Assembly (NCBI RefSeq): GCF_030817015.1 | Contig: NZ_JAUSYS010000001.1 | Span: forward strand, 4,650,001 to 4,714,000 | Direction of reading: 5' to 3' | DNA from: Arthrobacter sp. V1I7 | GTDB taxonomy: Bacteria; Actinomycetota; Actinomycetes; Actinomycetales; Micrococcaceae | DNA: 64,000 bases | Shown: positions 15,731 through 24,217 of the stretch, piece by piece | Numbering within the stretch: position 1 is the stretch's first letter | Layout of the letters: each line of letters opens with the position of its first letter | Notes under the pieces: model-generated | What the model saw: only the letters and a program-made list of their open reading frames with translations | The model's database searches: none | What the model was told of the DNA's origin: nothing | Position numbers and translations under genes: made by a program

Positions 15731-17149
15731 ATGCAGGCTGACCAGCAGCTTTCGAAATCCCTTAAACCCAGGCATCTTTCCATGATCGCGATCGCGGGCG
15801 TGATCGGCGCCGGACTCTTTGTCGGTTCCGGCGCCGCAATCCAGCAGGCCGGTCCCGGCATCCTCCTTGCCTACATGGCGGCGGGCCTTGTGGTCATCCT
15901 GGTCATGCGCATGCTTGGCGAAATGGCCGCCGCCAACCCGGAAACCGGTTCCTTCTCCACCTACGCGGACAAGGCGCTCGGCCGCTGGGCCGGCTTCAGC
16001 ATCGGCTGGCTCTATGCTTGGTTCTGGATCATCGTGCTCGGTATCGAGGCCACGGCGGGGGCCGCGATCATGCACCGCTGGGTGCCCGGCATCGACCAGT
16101 GGGTCTGGGCCCTGATCCTCATGGTGCTGCTCACCCTGACCAACCTGGGCTCCGTGAAGTCCTTCGGTGAGTTCGAATTCTGGTTCGCCTCCATCAAGGT
16201 GACGGCGATCGTGCTGTTCCTGCTCTTCGGTGTGGCCGCCATCCTCGGCCTGGTTCCCGGCGTCCCTGCCCCCGGCCTGAGCAACCTGGTCGACAACGGC
16301 GGCTTCCTGCCCAACGGCCCCGGCGCGGTGCTCGCGGGCATCCTGGTGGTTGTCTTCTCCTTCTTCGGCGCCGAAATCGCCACCATTGCCGCCGGCGAAT
16401 CGGAGAACCCGGTCGACGCCGTGAAGAAGGCCGTAAAGTCCACTGTCTGGCGCATCCTGGTCTTCTACATCGGCTCCATCGCGGTCGTAGTGACCTTGCT
16501 GCCGTGGAACTCCGCTTCGGTGGCCAAGAGCCCCTACGTTGCCGTGATCGAACTCTTCGGCATCCCCGGCGCCGGCACCATCATGGACATCGTCGTGCTG
16601 ACCTCCGTGCTGTCCTGCCTGAACTCCGGCCTCTACACGGCCAGCCGGATGCTCTTCTCGCTCTCCCGCAGGGGCGACGCCCCCAAGTCCTGGACGAAGA
16701 TCTCCAAGCGCGGCGTCCCGGCCGCGGCAGTCCTGGCCTCCACGATCGTCGGTTTCATCACCGTGGGCCTGAACTACATCGCCCCGGACACGGTGTTCCT
16801 GTTCCTGGTCAACACCTCCGGCGCCATCGCCTTGTTCGTGTGGCTGGTCATTGCCGGATCGCAGCTGATCCTGCGCCGCCAAATGGGCGCGGCAGCAAAG
16901 GATCTGCAGCTGAAGATGTGGCTCTTCCCGTACCTGACCTGGGTGGCCATCATCAGCATCGTGGCCCTGCTGATCGGCATGGTGATCCTGGAATCCACCC
17001 GGGAATCGCTGCTGCTCTCGCTTGCCCTCGCGGCCGTCGTCGTGGGCATCGGCCTGTGGCGCTACCGAAAGCAGGGCGGGACCTCCACCGGCGTGCCGAC
17101 AGAAGTTCCGGCCGAGAAAGTTTCCCTCGGCGCGGGAACGGCCTCCTAA
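15731..17149 (+). CDS. Amino-acid permease of the APC superfamily (GabP/AnsP-like)
   Basis: The 472-residue membrane protein has the amino-acid permease start LSKSLKPRHLSMIAIAGVIGAGLFVGSG, the consensus segment of helix 1, then GEMAAANPETGSFSTYADKALGRWAGFSIGW (helices 2-3) and FSFFGAEIATIAAGESENP (helix 6). About 12 helices are present. The closest group by eye is the GABA/4-aminobutyrate permeases, with asparagine or proline as alternatives. AGGACGG precedes the ATG. It stands alone; a 16-bp palindrome upstream is a candidate operator. Confidence 0.88.
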   Translation: MQADQQLSKSLKPRHLSMIAIAGVIGAGLFVGSGAAIQQAGPGILLAYMAAGLVVILVMRMLGEMAAANPETGSFSTYADKALGRWAGFSIGWLYAWFWIIVLGIEATAGAAIMHRWVPGIDQWVWALILMVLLTLTNLGSVKSFGEFEFWFASIKVTAIVLFLLFGVAAILGLVPGVPAPGLSNLVDNGGFLPNGPGAVLAGILVVVFSFFGAEIATIAAGESENPVDAVKKAVKSTVWRILVFYIGSIAVVVTLLPWNSASVAKSPYVAVIELFGIPGAGTIMDIVVLTSVLSCLNSGLYTASRMLFSLSRRGDAPKSWTKISKRGVPAAAVLASTIVGFITVGLNYIAPDTVFLFLVNTSGAIALFVWLVIAGSQLILRRQMGAAAKDLQLKMWLFPYLTWVAIISIVALLIGMVILESTRESLLLSLALAAVVVGIGLWRYRKQGGTSTGVPTEVPAEKVSLGAGTAS

Positions 17150-17196
17150 GTTCGAAGCCTCCCGGCCCTTGCCCCGCCGCACCACCCCGGACCTCC

Positions 17197-17327
17197 GGAC
17201 ATGCCCCACCCTCGTGCCCAGGAGTGGACATAATGCCATTATGCCCATCCGCGGGCTCCAGGGGAGGGCATGTCCGGGGCAAGCGAGGGGGCATGTCCAT
17301 TCCCAGACATGACGGGAGAGCATGTCC
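17197..17327. repeat. Cluster of inverted CATGTCC/GGACATG repeats and a 15-bp palindrome
   Basis: The 270-bp gap after the permease contains GGACATGCCCC at 17197-17207 and its inverse GGGCATGTCC at 17266-17275 and 17289-17298, with a variant GAGCATGTCC at 17318-17327. Between them lies CATAATG-C-CATTATG (17229-17243), a perfect palindrome. The inverse pairs can form a terminator-like stem for the permease mRNA, but three copies in one gap look more like a REP-type intergenic repeat. Confidence 0.6.
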
Positions 17328-17425
17328 GCCCCGGGCTGCAGTGGGCGGGCTTCCCCGCGACCGGGCACAGTGTCCTCACAGGATAGGCCTAGTGCTGGCA
17401 TAGCGGCCTGGGGTTACATGGACGC

Positions 17426-18334
17426 ATGACGACGCCAATCCAGCCAGAACCGCACCCCGACCACGACCGCGGCCTGGAATTCGACCTCTCGACCCTGCTG
17501 AGCCGCCGGCGCTCGCTAGGCATGTTCCTCGGGGCCGGCGCGGCGGCGGCGCTAGCCGCCTGCACCCCGGGCGGATCGACGGGCTCCGCCGGCTCAGCGA
17601 CGGCTAGCTCGACGCCGACCGGCTCCGCAAGCAGCCCAGGCAGCGCGGCGGCCGCGACGCCGTCGGCCTCCGCGTCGCCCACGCTGACCCGTGCAATCGC
17701 CGAGTGCGGCGTCGAAATTCCCGAGGAAACCGCCGGACCGTTTCCGGGGGACGGGTCCAACGGTCCCAATGCGCTGTCGGCCTCCGGCGTCGTCCGGCAG
17801 GACATCACCGCCAGCTTCGGAACCTCGACCTCCACGGCCGCGGGCGTGCCCCTGACCGTCACGCTGACCCTGCTCGACAACGCCAACGGCTGCACGCCGC
17901 TGGCCGGCGCGGCGATCTATGCCTGGCATTGCGACCGCGACGGCAGGTACTCCATGTACGATTCCGGCCTCAAGAACGAGAACTACCTCCGCGGCGTCCA
18001 GGAGGCCGACGCGAACGGCCAGGTCACCTTCACGACCATCTACCCCGGCGCGTACAGCGGCCGCTGGCCGCACATCCACTTTGAGGTGTTTGAATCCATG
18101 AACAACGCCACGACGGCGGGACAGGTCCTCGCCGTCTCGCAGATCGCGCTGACGGACGCGGCATGCAGGGAGGTTTACGCCTCGGCCGGGTACGAGTCCA
18201 GCGCGCGGAACTTCCCGCGCACTACGCTCAAATCCGACAATGTCTTCGGCGACGACGGCGGCATCTACCAGCTCGCCACGATGGGAGGCTCGGTGTCCGC
18301 GGGCTACACGGCCGCGCTCAACGTCACGATATAG
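17426..18334 (+). CDS. Secreted (Tat/lipoprotein) intradiol-dioxygenase-like protein
   Basis: The 302-residue protein starts with a twin-arginine type signal (SRRRSLGMFLGAGAAAALAAC) ending in a lipobox cysteine, then a Ser/Thr/Ala/Gly-rich spacer (about residues 50-90) and an intradiol dioxygenase domain (about 95-300). All four expected iron ligands are present: Tyr in DGRYS, Tyr in YPGAYSGRWPHIHFE and both His of HIH. It may therefore cleave catechol-type rings outside the membrane, on lignin- or plant-derived compounds; substrate and activity are unproven. It resembles the secreted dioxygenase-like family of actinomycetes rather than PcaH. A weak TTACAT lies 6 nt before the ATG. Confidence 0.82.
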   Translation: MTTPIQPEPHPDHDRGLEFDLSTLLSRRRSLGMFLGAGAAAALAACTPGGSTGSAGSATASSTPTGSASSPGSAAAATPSASASPTLTRAIAECGVEIPEETAGPFPGDGSNGPNALSASGVVRQDITASFGTSTSTAAGVPLTVTLTLLDNANGCTPLAGAAIYAWHCDRDGRYSMYDSGLKNENYLRGVQEADANGQVTFTTIYPGAYSGRWPHIHFEVFESMNNATTAGQVLAVSQIALTDAACREVYASAGYESSARNFPRTTLKSDNVFGDDGGIYQLATMGGSVSAGYTAALNVTI

Positions 18335-18419
18335 CTCACCGACCGCGGAACCGCCGCGGAACCGCGGTACCCGCCGGGGCGGGCGTCCCGGCCCAAACCG
18401 CGGCACTAGACTCGGTGCC

Positions 18420-19733
18420 ATGCCCTCCCACGCCAGTGCCGCAGCGCACATCGAGGACCTCGGCGCGTACGTCACCGCGTCGCCGTCCAGCTTCCACGCC
18501 GTCCACGAGGCCGCCCGCCGGCTGGACGCGGCGGGGTTCATCGCCCTGGACGAGCTGCAGCCCTGGGACGTATCCGCAGGCAGGACCGGCAAGCACTACG
18601 TGATCCGCGACGGCGCCCTGATCGCCTGGGTCACGCCCGGGAGCGCCGGTCCCACCACCGGCTTCAACATCCTGGGCGCGCACACCGATTCGCCGTCGTT
18701 CAAACTCAAGCCCAAACCCACTACCGGAAAGTTCGGCTGGCTGCAGGCCGGCGTCGAAATCTACGGCGGACCGCTGCTCAACTCCTGGCTGGACCGCGAA
18801 CTGCAGCTCGCCGGGCGCCTCGTGATGCTCGACGGCACCCAGCACCTGACCGCCACCGGGCCGCTGCTCCGCTTCCCCCAGCTGGCCATCCACCTTGACC
18901 GCGCCGTGAACGACGGGTTGGCCCTGGACAAGCAGCAGCACATGAACCCGGTCTTCGGTCTCGGTGATCCCGCGGGTGAGGACCTGCTGGCGTTGCTCGC
19001 AGGACGTGTGCGCACCGAAAACGTGGATCCGGCGAAGATAGGCGGCTACGACGTCGTGATCGCGGATACCCAGGCGCCCGCCGTTTTCGGAGCGAAGCAT
19101 GAGTTCTTCGCCTCCGGCCGGCTGGACAACCTCTCCGCCACACATGCCGGGCTCGAGGCGCTGATCGCCCACGCCCGGACTCAGCTGCCGGCGGGCGCGC
19201 CGATCGCCGTACTGGCCGCCTTTGACCATGAGGAAATCGGCTCCGCGTCGCGCTCGGGTGCCTGCGGGCCCGTCCTGGAGGACGTCCTGGTGCGCATCTC
19301 AGAAGGGCTGGGCGCCTCGGCGGGCCAGCGGCGGCAGGCGTTCGCCGCGTCGTTCTGCGTCTCGGCCGATGCCGGCCATGCAGTGCACCCCAACTACCCC
19401 GAGCGGCACGACCCGGCCAACCGGCCGGCGCTCAACGGCGGCCCACTGCTGAAGATCAACGCGAACCAGCGCTACGCCACGGATGCCCCCGGCGCCGCCC
19501 TCTGGGCGCGGCTGTGCACCGACGCCGGCATCCCGTACCAGGAGTTCGTCTCCAACAACGTGATGCCCTGCGGTTCCACGATCGGCCCGCTCACCGCCAC
19601 CCGCCTGGGGATCAGAACGGTCGACGTCGGCGTTCCCCTGCTGTCGATGCACTCGGCGCGGGAGCTCTGCGGGGTCGAGGACCCGTACCGGCTGGCGCGG
19701 GTAACTGAGCGTTTCTTCCGCACGGTGGCATAG
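18420..19733 (+). CDS. M18 family aspartyl aminopeptidase
   Basis: M18 enzymes are cytosolic di-zinc aminopeptidases that remove N-terminal acidic or other residues. The 437-residue protein has the ordered metal motifs GAHTDSPSFKLKP, AAFDHEEIGSASRSGA and, near the C-terminus, GVPLLSMHSARELCG, plus DAGHAVHPNYPERHDP. I start at ATG 18420 because TAGACT (18407-18412) ends 7 nt before it, as in a leaderless mRNA, and the homologous N-terminus begins there. The gene ends 14 bp before the IS481 element, which left it intact. Confidence 0.92.
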   Translation: MPSHASAAAHIEDLGAYVTASPSSFHAVHEAARRLDAAGFIALDELQPWDVSAGRTGKHYVIRDGALIAWVTPGSAGPTTGFNILGAHTDSPSFKLKPKPTTGKFGWLQAGVEIYGGPLLNSWLDRELQLAGRLVMLDGTQHLTATGPLLRFPQLAIHLDRAVNDGLALDKQQHMNPVFGLGDPAGEDLLALLAGRVRTENVDPAKIGGYDVVIADTQAPAVFGAKHEFFASGRLDNLSATHAGLEALIAHARTQLPAGAPIAVLAAFDHEEIGSASRSGACGPVLEDVLVRISEGLGASAGQRRQAFAASFCVSADAGHAVHPNYPERHDPANRPALNGGPLLKINANQRYATDAPGAALWARLCTDAGIPYQEFVSNNVMPCGSTIGPLTATRLGIRTVDVGVPLLSMHSARELCGVEDPYRLARVTERFFRTVA

Positions 19734-19747
19734 GTCTCCGGACTAGG

Positions 19748-20821
19748 TGTATTACCCACGGAGGTTGGTGACACGGCTGGCGGGTGGTTGACCCTTGAGT
19801 GAGGTGTGGCCTCGGTTGTGATTGTAGTGGTGCAACCAGGCGGGGAAAGCGGCAACACGCTCGGCCTCTGATGCGTAGGGCTTCGCGTAGGCCCATTCGT
19901 CGAGCATGGTGCGGTTGAACCGCTCAACCTTTCCGTTGGTCTGGGGGCGATAGGGGCGCGTGCGTTTGTGCTTGATGTCCGCACCGAGAGCCTGGGCGAA
20001 GACGCGGGAGCGGTAGCAGGAGCCGTTATCTGTCAAGACCCGGCTCACCGTGATCCCGGCGGCGTTGAAGGCAGCGTTTGCCCGTTCCCAGAAGCCGGCG
20101 GCGGTTTTTTTCTTCTCGTCAGAGAGGATCTCGGTGTAGGCAAAGCGGGAGTGGTCATCGACTGCGTTATGCAGGTAAGCGTAGCCGGGCCTGCGGTTGG
20201 CGTTTGTGCCGGTCTTGTTCCGGTTCCCCGCGGCCCGGCCGGTCACGCGGTGTCCGCCGCCGTCAGGAATCCGGCCGAGTTTCTTGATGTCCACGTGGAC
20301 CATGTCCCCGGGGTTCTGGTGCTCGTAGCGGCGGATCACCCTGCCCGTGGCCCGGTCCAGCCACGACAGCCTGGCAAGCCGGTACCGGGAGAGGACCTTG
20401 TGCACGGTGGACGGGTGGATACCGAGCAGGTAACCGATCCTCGCCGGCCCCCAGCGGCGGTTGACCCGCAGCGCGATGATTCGTCGTTCCCGCCGGGCAG
20501 GAGTGCGGCGCGGGGACCGGGACGGCCGGCTGGAGAGGTCCTCCATGCCGTCTTCGCCCAGCTCCCGGTAGCGGCTGGCCCAGCGCGCCGCGGTCGGGAC
20601 GGAGACCTGAAAACGTTCTGCAGCCCGACGTAACGGCCAGCCGTCCTCGACAATGCACTTTGCCAGCTCGATCCGTCCCCTGCGGGCGAGAAAAGCATTA
20701 GGGTGGGACATTGAAGACCTCCGTTTGTGGAATTGGACTCTAGACAAGCCCCACTCCACTCGGAGGTCTTCTTCATGTCACCACACCACGCCGACCGTCA
20801 CTAACGTCTGTGGTTAATACA
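19748..20821 (-). mobile_element. IS481-family insertion sequence, complete, with 6-bp target duplication
   Basis: The 1074-bp element begins TGTATTACCCACGGAGGTTG and ends, read inverted, TGTATTAACCACAGACGTTA, giving imperfect terminal inverted repeats of about 25 bp with TGT...ACA tips. ACTAGG occurs at 19742-19747 and again at 20822-20827, a perfect target duplication. It carries one full-length transposase on the minus strand. Intact ends, duplication and ORF indicate a recent, possibly mobile, insertion. It sits between two convergent genes. Confidence 0.93.
19752..20711 (-). CDS. IS481-family transposase
   Basis: The 319-residue DDE transposase has an N-terminal helix-turn-helix (LAKCIVEDGWPLRRAAERFQVSVPTAARW) and an rve-type catalytic core. 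The three acidic residues are visible in MVHVDIKKLG, VLTDNGSCYRS and NGKVERFNRTM, the last two about 35 residues apart. I start at ATG 20711 because GGAGG lies 7-8 nt upstream; an in-frame start 48 nt earlier would fall before that site. The stop codon lies within the left terminal repeat. No frameshift or stop interrupts it. Confidence 0.93.
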   Translation of the reverse strand: MSHPNAFLARRGRIELAKCIVEDGWPLRRAAERFQVSVPTAARWASRYRELGEDGMEDLSSRPSRSPRRTPARRERRIIALRVNRRWGPARIGYLLGIHPSTVHKVLSRYRLARLSWLDRATGRVIRRYEHQNPGDMVHVDIKKLGRIPDGGGHRVTGRAAGNRNKTGTNANRRPGYAYLHNAVDDHSRFAYTEILSDEKKKTAAGFWERANAAFNAAGITVSRVLTDNGSCYRSRVFAQALGADIKHKRTRPYRPQTNGKVERFNRTMLDEWAYAKPYASEAERVAAFPAWLHHYNHNRGHTSLKGQPPASRVTNLRG

Positions 20822-20822
20822 A

Positions 20823-21506
20823 CTAGGCGGCGAGCCCGATCACCAGGTTGATGGTGGCCGCCAGGATGACGGTACCGAAGAGGTAGGACAGCAGGCTGTG
20901 CTTGAGGGCCTCGGTGCGGATGCGATGATTCCGCAAAGCCGTGTCCGATACCTGATAGGTCATGCCGAGGCTCGTGGCCAGGTAGGCGAAGTCCGTGTAC
21001 TGCGGGGGCTCCTTCTGGTTGAAGTCGATCCCGCCTACGTCGGCGCCGGCTTTCGGGCCGGTGCTGTAGAACAGCTGGGCGTAGCGCAGGGTGAAGAGGG
21101 TCTGGACCAGCATCCAGGACAGCGCGACCGAGGCCAGGGCCAGCAGTCCGCCGCCCAGCCGGGCCGCGGCCGCGGTGTTGTTGTGCGAGTCGACGACGAC
21201 GGCTGCCACCGCCGCCAGGCTGGCCACGTTGGCGGCCAGGATCAGCAGGTCGGTGGTGCCCCGGGACGGATCCTCTGCCGTGGCATGGGACTGTGTCTCC
21301 GCCGGATCGAGACGCCCGATCACGACCCAAACCCAGATCAGGTAAGTCAGTGCAGCGGCGCCCCAGCCGATCGTGGGAGCCTGCACCCAGTGCCCGGCCA
21401 GGCCGGCTGCCGTCGCCGCGAACAACCCGGCCAGCAGCATCACGGCGAATCGCAGGCGGCTCCTCCGGCTGTGCACGGTGCGCCGGGACGCGGATCCGGT
21501 GTTCAT
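20823..21506 (-). CDS. DUF1345 family membrane protein
   Basis: The 227-residue protein has five or six hydrophobic segments and the DUF1345 C-terminal pattern TDFAYLATSLGMTYQVSDTALRN... followed by HSLLSYLFGTVILAATINL. Function is unknown. ATG 21506 (MNTGSASRRTVHSRR) starts the conserved region; an in-frame upstream start lacks support. The stop codon lies inside the target duplication of the IS element, which therefore recreated it and left the protein unchanged. Confidence 0.8.
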   Translation of the reverse strand: MNTGSASRRTVHSRRSRLRFAVMLLAGLFAATAAGLAGHWVQAPTIGWGAAALTYLIWVWVVIGRLDPAETQSHATAEDPSRGTTDLLILAANVASLAAVAAVVVDSHNNTAAAARLGGGLLALASVALSWMLVQTLFTLRYAQLFYSTGPKAGADVGGIDFNQKEPPQYTDFAYLATSLGMTYQVSDTALRNHRIRTEALKHSLLSYLFGTVILAATINLVIGLAA

Positions 21507-21720
21507 TCCCTGATCATGGCATGCCGCCCGCCTCCGCCCGCCCGCACCGGTTGTCCACACGGCGGCCGGGCGCTCTTCCGGGCCGGCCGGGCAGCCCATA
21601 CGGTGGGGGCACGGAATCGCGGAAACCGGCCCGGATGCACTAAGCTATTGAAGTCTGTGCTGCGCCCTGCCTCCGTTCCGGGGGTGATGCGAGGCCCATG
21701 GCACCGCAAATGAACCTCCT

Positions 21721-21739
21721 GTTACGGAAATGCCGTAAC
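21721..21739 (+). promoter_or_regulatory. Leader hairpin upstream of rpsF
   Basis: GTTACGG-AAATG-CCGTAAC is a perfect 7-bp stem with a 5-nt loop, ending 12 nt before the strong rpsF ribosome-binding site AAAGGAGGTGG. Leaders of rpsF in many bacteria bind the S6:S18 complex through a structure with a conserved CCG; a CCG occurs at the loop edge here. Autoregulation is inferred. Confidence 0.5.
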
Positions 21740-21768
21740 CGCTTAGCCCAAAGGAGGTGGGTTCACAT

Positions 21769-22074
21769 ATGCGTCCTTATGAATTGATGGTAATCATCGA
21801 CCCCGAGGTCGAAGAGCGTACCGTTGAGCCAACGCTTCAGAAGTTCCTGAGTGTCATCACCAACGATGGTGGAACCATCGAAAAGGTTGACATCTGGGGC
21901 CGCCGTCGCCTGGCCTACGAAATCCAGAAGAAGACTGAAGGTATCTACGCCGTGGTGAACTTCACCGCTGAGCCGGGTACCGCCAAGGAACTTGACCGCC
22001 AGCTGAGTCTCAATGAGACCATCATGCGCACCAAGATCACCCGCCCCGAAGTACAGAAAGTCGTTGCTGAGTAA
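21769..22074 (+). CDS. rpsF: 30S ribosomal protein S6
   Basis: S6 binds the 16S rRNA platform together with S18. The 101-residue protein starts [21 protein letters not shown] and contains [23 protein letters not shown], both typical. ATG 21769 is set by AAAGGAGGTGG 8 nt upstream. It opens the rpsF-ssb-rpsR-rplI operon. TAAGCT at 21641-21646 may be the -10 box, leaving a leader of about 115 nt that includes a hairpin. Confidence 0.97.
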   Translation: MRPYELMVIIDPEVEERTVEPTLQKFLSVITNDGGTIEKVDIWGRRRLAYEIQKKTEGIYAVVNFTAEPGTAKELDRQLSLNETIMRTKITRPEVQKVVAE

Positions 22075-22130
22075 TTTCAGTTCCCGATTTTCACTCTTCA
22101 TCCCCGCAGGAACGAACAAGGAGGCAGTAG

Positions 22131-22721
22131 ATGGCAGGCGAAACCACTATTACGGTCATCGGTAATCTCACCAATGACCCCGAACTGAGGTTCACACCGT
22201 CAGGTTCGGCAGTAGCGAATTTCACCATCGCTTCTACTCCCCGCACCTTCGACCGCCAGTCCAATGAGTGGAAGGACGGGGAAACCCTGTTCCTCCGCGC
22301 GTCGGTATGGCGTGAGGCAGCCGAGAATGTCGCCGAATCCCTGACCAAGGGCATGCGCGTGATCGTCTCCGGCCGCCTGAAGAGCCGTTCCTACGAAACC
22401 AAGGAAGGCGAGAAGCGCACCGTTATCGAGCTTGAGGTCGACGAGATCGGCCCCAGCCTGCGCTACGCCAACGCCAAGGTCAACCGCACCCAGCGCTCCG
22501 GCGGTGGGGGTGCCGGAAACGGCGCCCAGGGCGGCTTCGGCGGCGGCAACAGCGGCGGTGGCTTCGGTGGCGGCTCTGGTGGAAACCAGGGCGGCAACTC
22601 CGGCGGAACCTGGGGCGGCAACCAGCCCGCACAGCAGCAGGATGACCCCTGGGCCACGCCCGGTGTCAGCAATGCAGGCGGCGGCTGGGGCAACGGCCCG
22701 GATTCCGAACCTCCCTTCTAA
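22131..22721 (+). CDS. ssb: Single-stranded DNA-binding protein
   Basis: SSB coats single-stranded DNA in replication and repair and recruits partner enzymes through its C-terminal tip. The 196-residue protein has an OB fold (about residues 1-110, with [25 protein letters not shown]), a long Gly-rich tail of roughly 65 residues, and the tip DSEPPF, a variant of the usual DDDIPF. AAGGAGG precedes the ATG. Second gene of the operon with rpsF and rpsR. Confidence 0.96.
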   Translation: MAGETTITVIGNLTNDPELRFTPSGSAVANFTIASTPRTFDRQSNEWKDGETLFLRASVWREAAENVAESLTKGMRVIVSGRLKSRSYETKEGEKRTVIELEVDEIGPSLRYANAKVNRTQRSGGGGAGNGAQGGFGGGNSGGGFGGGSGGNQGGNSGGTWGGNQPAQQQDDPWATPGVSNAGGGWGNGPDSEPPF

Positions 22722-22801
22722 ACAACATTTAAGGTTCGACGCCGAACCTGACGGGCCGCCGAGAGACGGACCGCTGCAGACCGACGTCGGATCACCACCA
22801 T

Positions 22802-22823
22802 CCCGTGGATCAATATCCACGGG
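22802..22823 (+). promoter_or_regulatory. Hairpin between ssb and rpsR
   Basis: CCCGTGGAT-CAAT-ATCCACGGG is a perfect 9-bp stem with a 4-nt loop, 11 nt before the rpsR ribosome-binding site AGGAG. There is no T-tract, so it is unlikely to end transcription; an RNA processing site or translational control of rpsR/rplI is more likely. Confidence 0.55.
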
Positions 22824-22846
22824 CTCCATCGAATAGGAGCTCCACG

Positions 22847-23086
22847 ATGGCTAAGGCTGAACTCCGTAAGCCCAAACCAAAGTCCAACCCCTTGAAGGCC
22901 GCTGACATCACTGTCATCGACTACAAGGACGTAGCATTGCTGCGCAAGTTCATCTCCGACCGCGGAAAGATCCGCGCCCGTCGCGTCACTGGCGTCACGG
23001 TGCAGGAACAGCGCAAGATCGCCCAGGCAATCAAAAACGCCCGCGAAGTTGCTCTGCTGCCTTACTCCGGCGCTGGCCGCGGCTAA
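22847..23086 (+). CDS. rpsR: 30S ribosomal protein S18
   Basis: The 79-residue protein ([20 protein letters not shown]...) has the S18 core [27 protein letters not shown] and partners S6 in the small subunit. No zinc-binding cysteines are present, so this is the C-minus type. ATG 22847 follows AGGAG by 8 nt; the longer in-frame ORF upstream has no support. A hairpin lies just before the ribosome-binding site. Confidence 0.97.
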   Translation: MAKAELRKPKPKSNPLKAADITVIDYKDVALLRKFISDRGKIRARRVTGVTVQEQRKIAQAIKNAREVALLPYSGAGRG

Positions 23087-23103
23087 GGAAGGGATTAACT
23101 AAC

Positions 23104-23556
23104 ATGGCAAAGCTCATTCTGACCCACGAAGTAACCGGTCTCGGCGCTGCTGGCGATGTTGTCGAGGTCAAGGACGGTTACGCACGTAACTTCCTGCTGC
23201 CCCGCGGCTTCGCTCTGACCTGGTCCAAGGGTGGCGAGAAGCAGGTTGAGTCCATCAAGGCTGCCCGCGTTGCCCGCGAGCACGCTTCCCTGGAAGACGC
23301 TCAGAAGCAGGCAGCTGCACTCTCCTCCAAGCCGGTCAAGCTCGTCGTCAAGGCTGGCGAGACCGGACGCCTGTTCGGCACCGTCAAGCAGGCCGACGTA
23401 GCCGACGCTGTTGAGGCCGCTGGCCTTGGCAGCATCGACAAGCGCAAGGTGGAACTGCCGGCACACATCAAGTCGGTTGGTTCCTACCAGGCCAACGTCC
23501 GGCTGCACGCCGACGTTGCCGCTGTGATCGAACTCGACGTAGTCGCCAGCAAGTAG
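23104..23556 (+). CDS. rplI: 50S ribosomal protein L9
   Basis: L9 bridges from the L1 stalk base to neighbouring ribosomes and supports reading-frame fidelity. The 150-residue protein has the N-terminal rRNA-binding domain [35 protein letters not shown], a charged connecting helix and the C-terminal domain ([16 protein letters not shown]). It ends the rpsF operon and is followed by a terminator. Confidence 0.97.
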   Translation: MAKLILTHEVTGLGAAGDVVEVKDGYARNFLLPRGFALTWSKGGEKQVESIKAARVAREHASLEDAQKQAAALSSKPVKLVVKAGETGRLFGTVKQADVADAVEAAGLGSIDKRKVELPAHIKSVGSYQANVRLHADVAAVIELDVVASK

Positions 23557-23646
23557 CGCAGGGTTCCCTGAAACCGAGCTTGCGAGGTTTTAGGGGCGCT
23601 ACGCAGCGCAAGTAGCCCTTAACGGCTAGGCAGTCGCGAACTGCCG

Positions 23647-23695
23647 GAAGGCCCCCGCCTTCGATTCCCCTGAGGAACCGGACGCGGGGGCCTTC
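23647..23695. terminator. Intrinsic terminator between rplI and the convergent DUF1801 gene
   Basis: GAAGGCCCCCGC (23647-23658) pairs perfectly with GCGGGGGCCTTC (23684-23695) across a 25-nt loop, followed by TGTCGTTTAAT on the plus strand. It lies between convergent genes and probably serves both. Confidence 0.75.
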
Positions 23696-23716
23696 TGTCG
23701 TTTAATCGCGGAACCG

Positions 23717-24151
23717 CTAGTCCCGGTGCAGCACCGTGGTCACGTGCCGGTAGCCGATGCGGATCAGTTCGGCCAGCACCGCTTCGTCGACGTCCTCGAG
23801 TTTGTTGACATAGAGGCAGCCCGCCCCTGTTTTGTGCTTGCCCAGCCGGCCCAGCAAGGCGGCGGACTCCGGACCATAGGTCAGCCCATAGAGCGAAAGG
23901 CTTCCCTTCCGGGGTGAGAATCCGATCGCCGCGGCGTCGCCCTCGCGGCCGCTGTCGTATTTGTAGTGGTACCGACCGAAGCCCACAATCGTCGGGCCCC
24001 ACATCTGCGCCTGCTCCCCGCTGATGCCGGACATCAGCTCGAGCAGGCGGTAACCGTCGGCGCGGCGGACCGGATACTCGACGTGGGCCAGGAACTCCTG
24101 CACGGACGCCGCCGTCGCCCGGGTCTTGTTCTGGGTCCTGTTTTCCGTCAC
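23717..24151 (-). CDS. DUF1801 domain protein
   Basis: The 144-residue cytosolic protein has the DUF1801 pattern MWGPTIVGFGRYHYKYDSGREGD and LLGRLGKHKTGAGCLYVNKLEDVD. Function is unknown; the fold resembles the YdhG/SufE-like group. I start at GTG 24151 (MTENRTQNK): the open frame continues upstream without real coding character. CAGACT ends 6 nt before the GTG, so the mRNA may be leaderless. It is divergent from the PhzF gene. Confidence 0.8.
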   Translation of the reverse strand: MTENRTQNKTRATAASVQEFLAHVEYPVRRADGYRLLELMSGISGEQAQMWGPTIVGFGRYHYKYDSGREGDAAAIGFSPRKGSLSLYGLTYGPESAALLGRLGKHKTGAGCLYVNKLEDVDEAVLAELIRIGYRHVTTVLHRD

Positions 24152-24217
24152 GGGGGTAGTCTGCCAGAGTGCGGGCGCCTTGTCAGCCGTGGCGGCCGCT
24201 GGTGATAGCCTGCAGCC

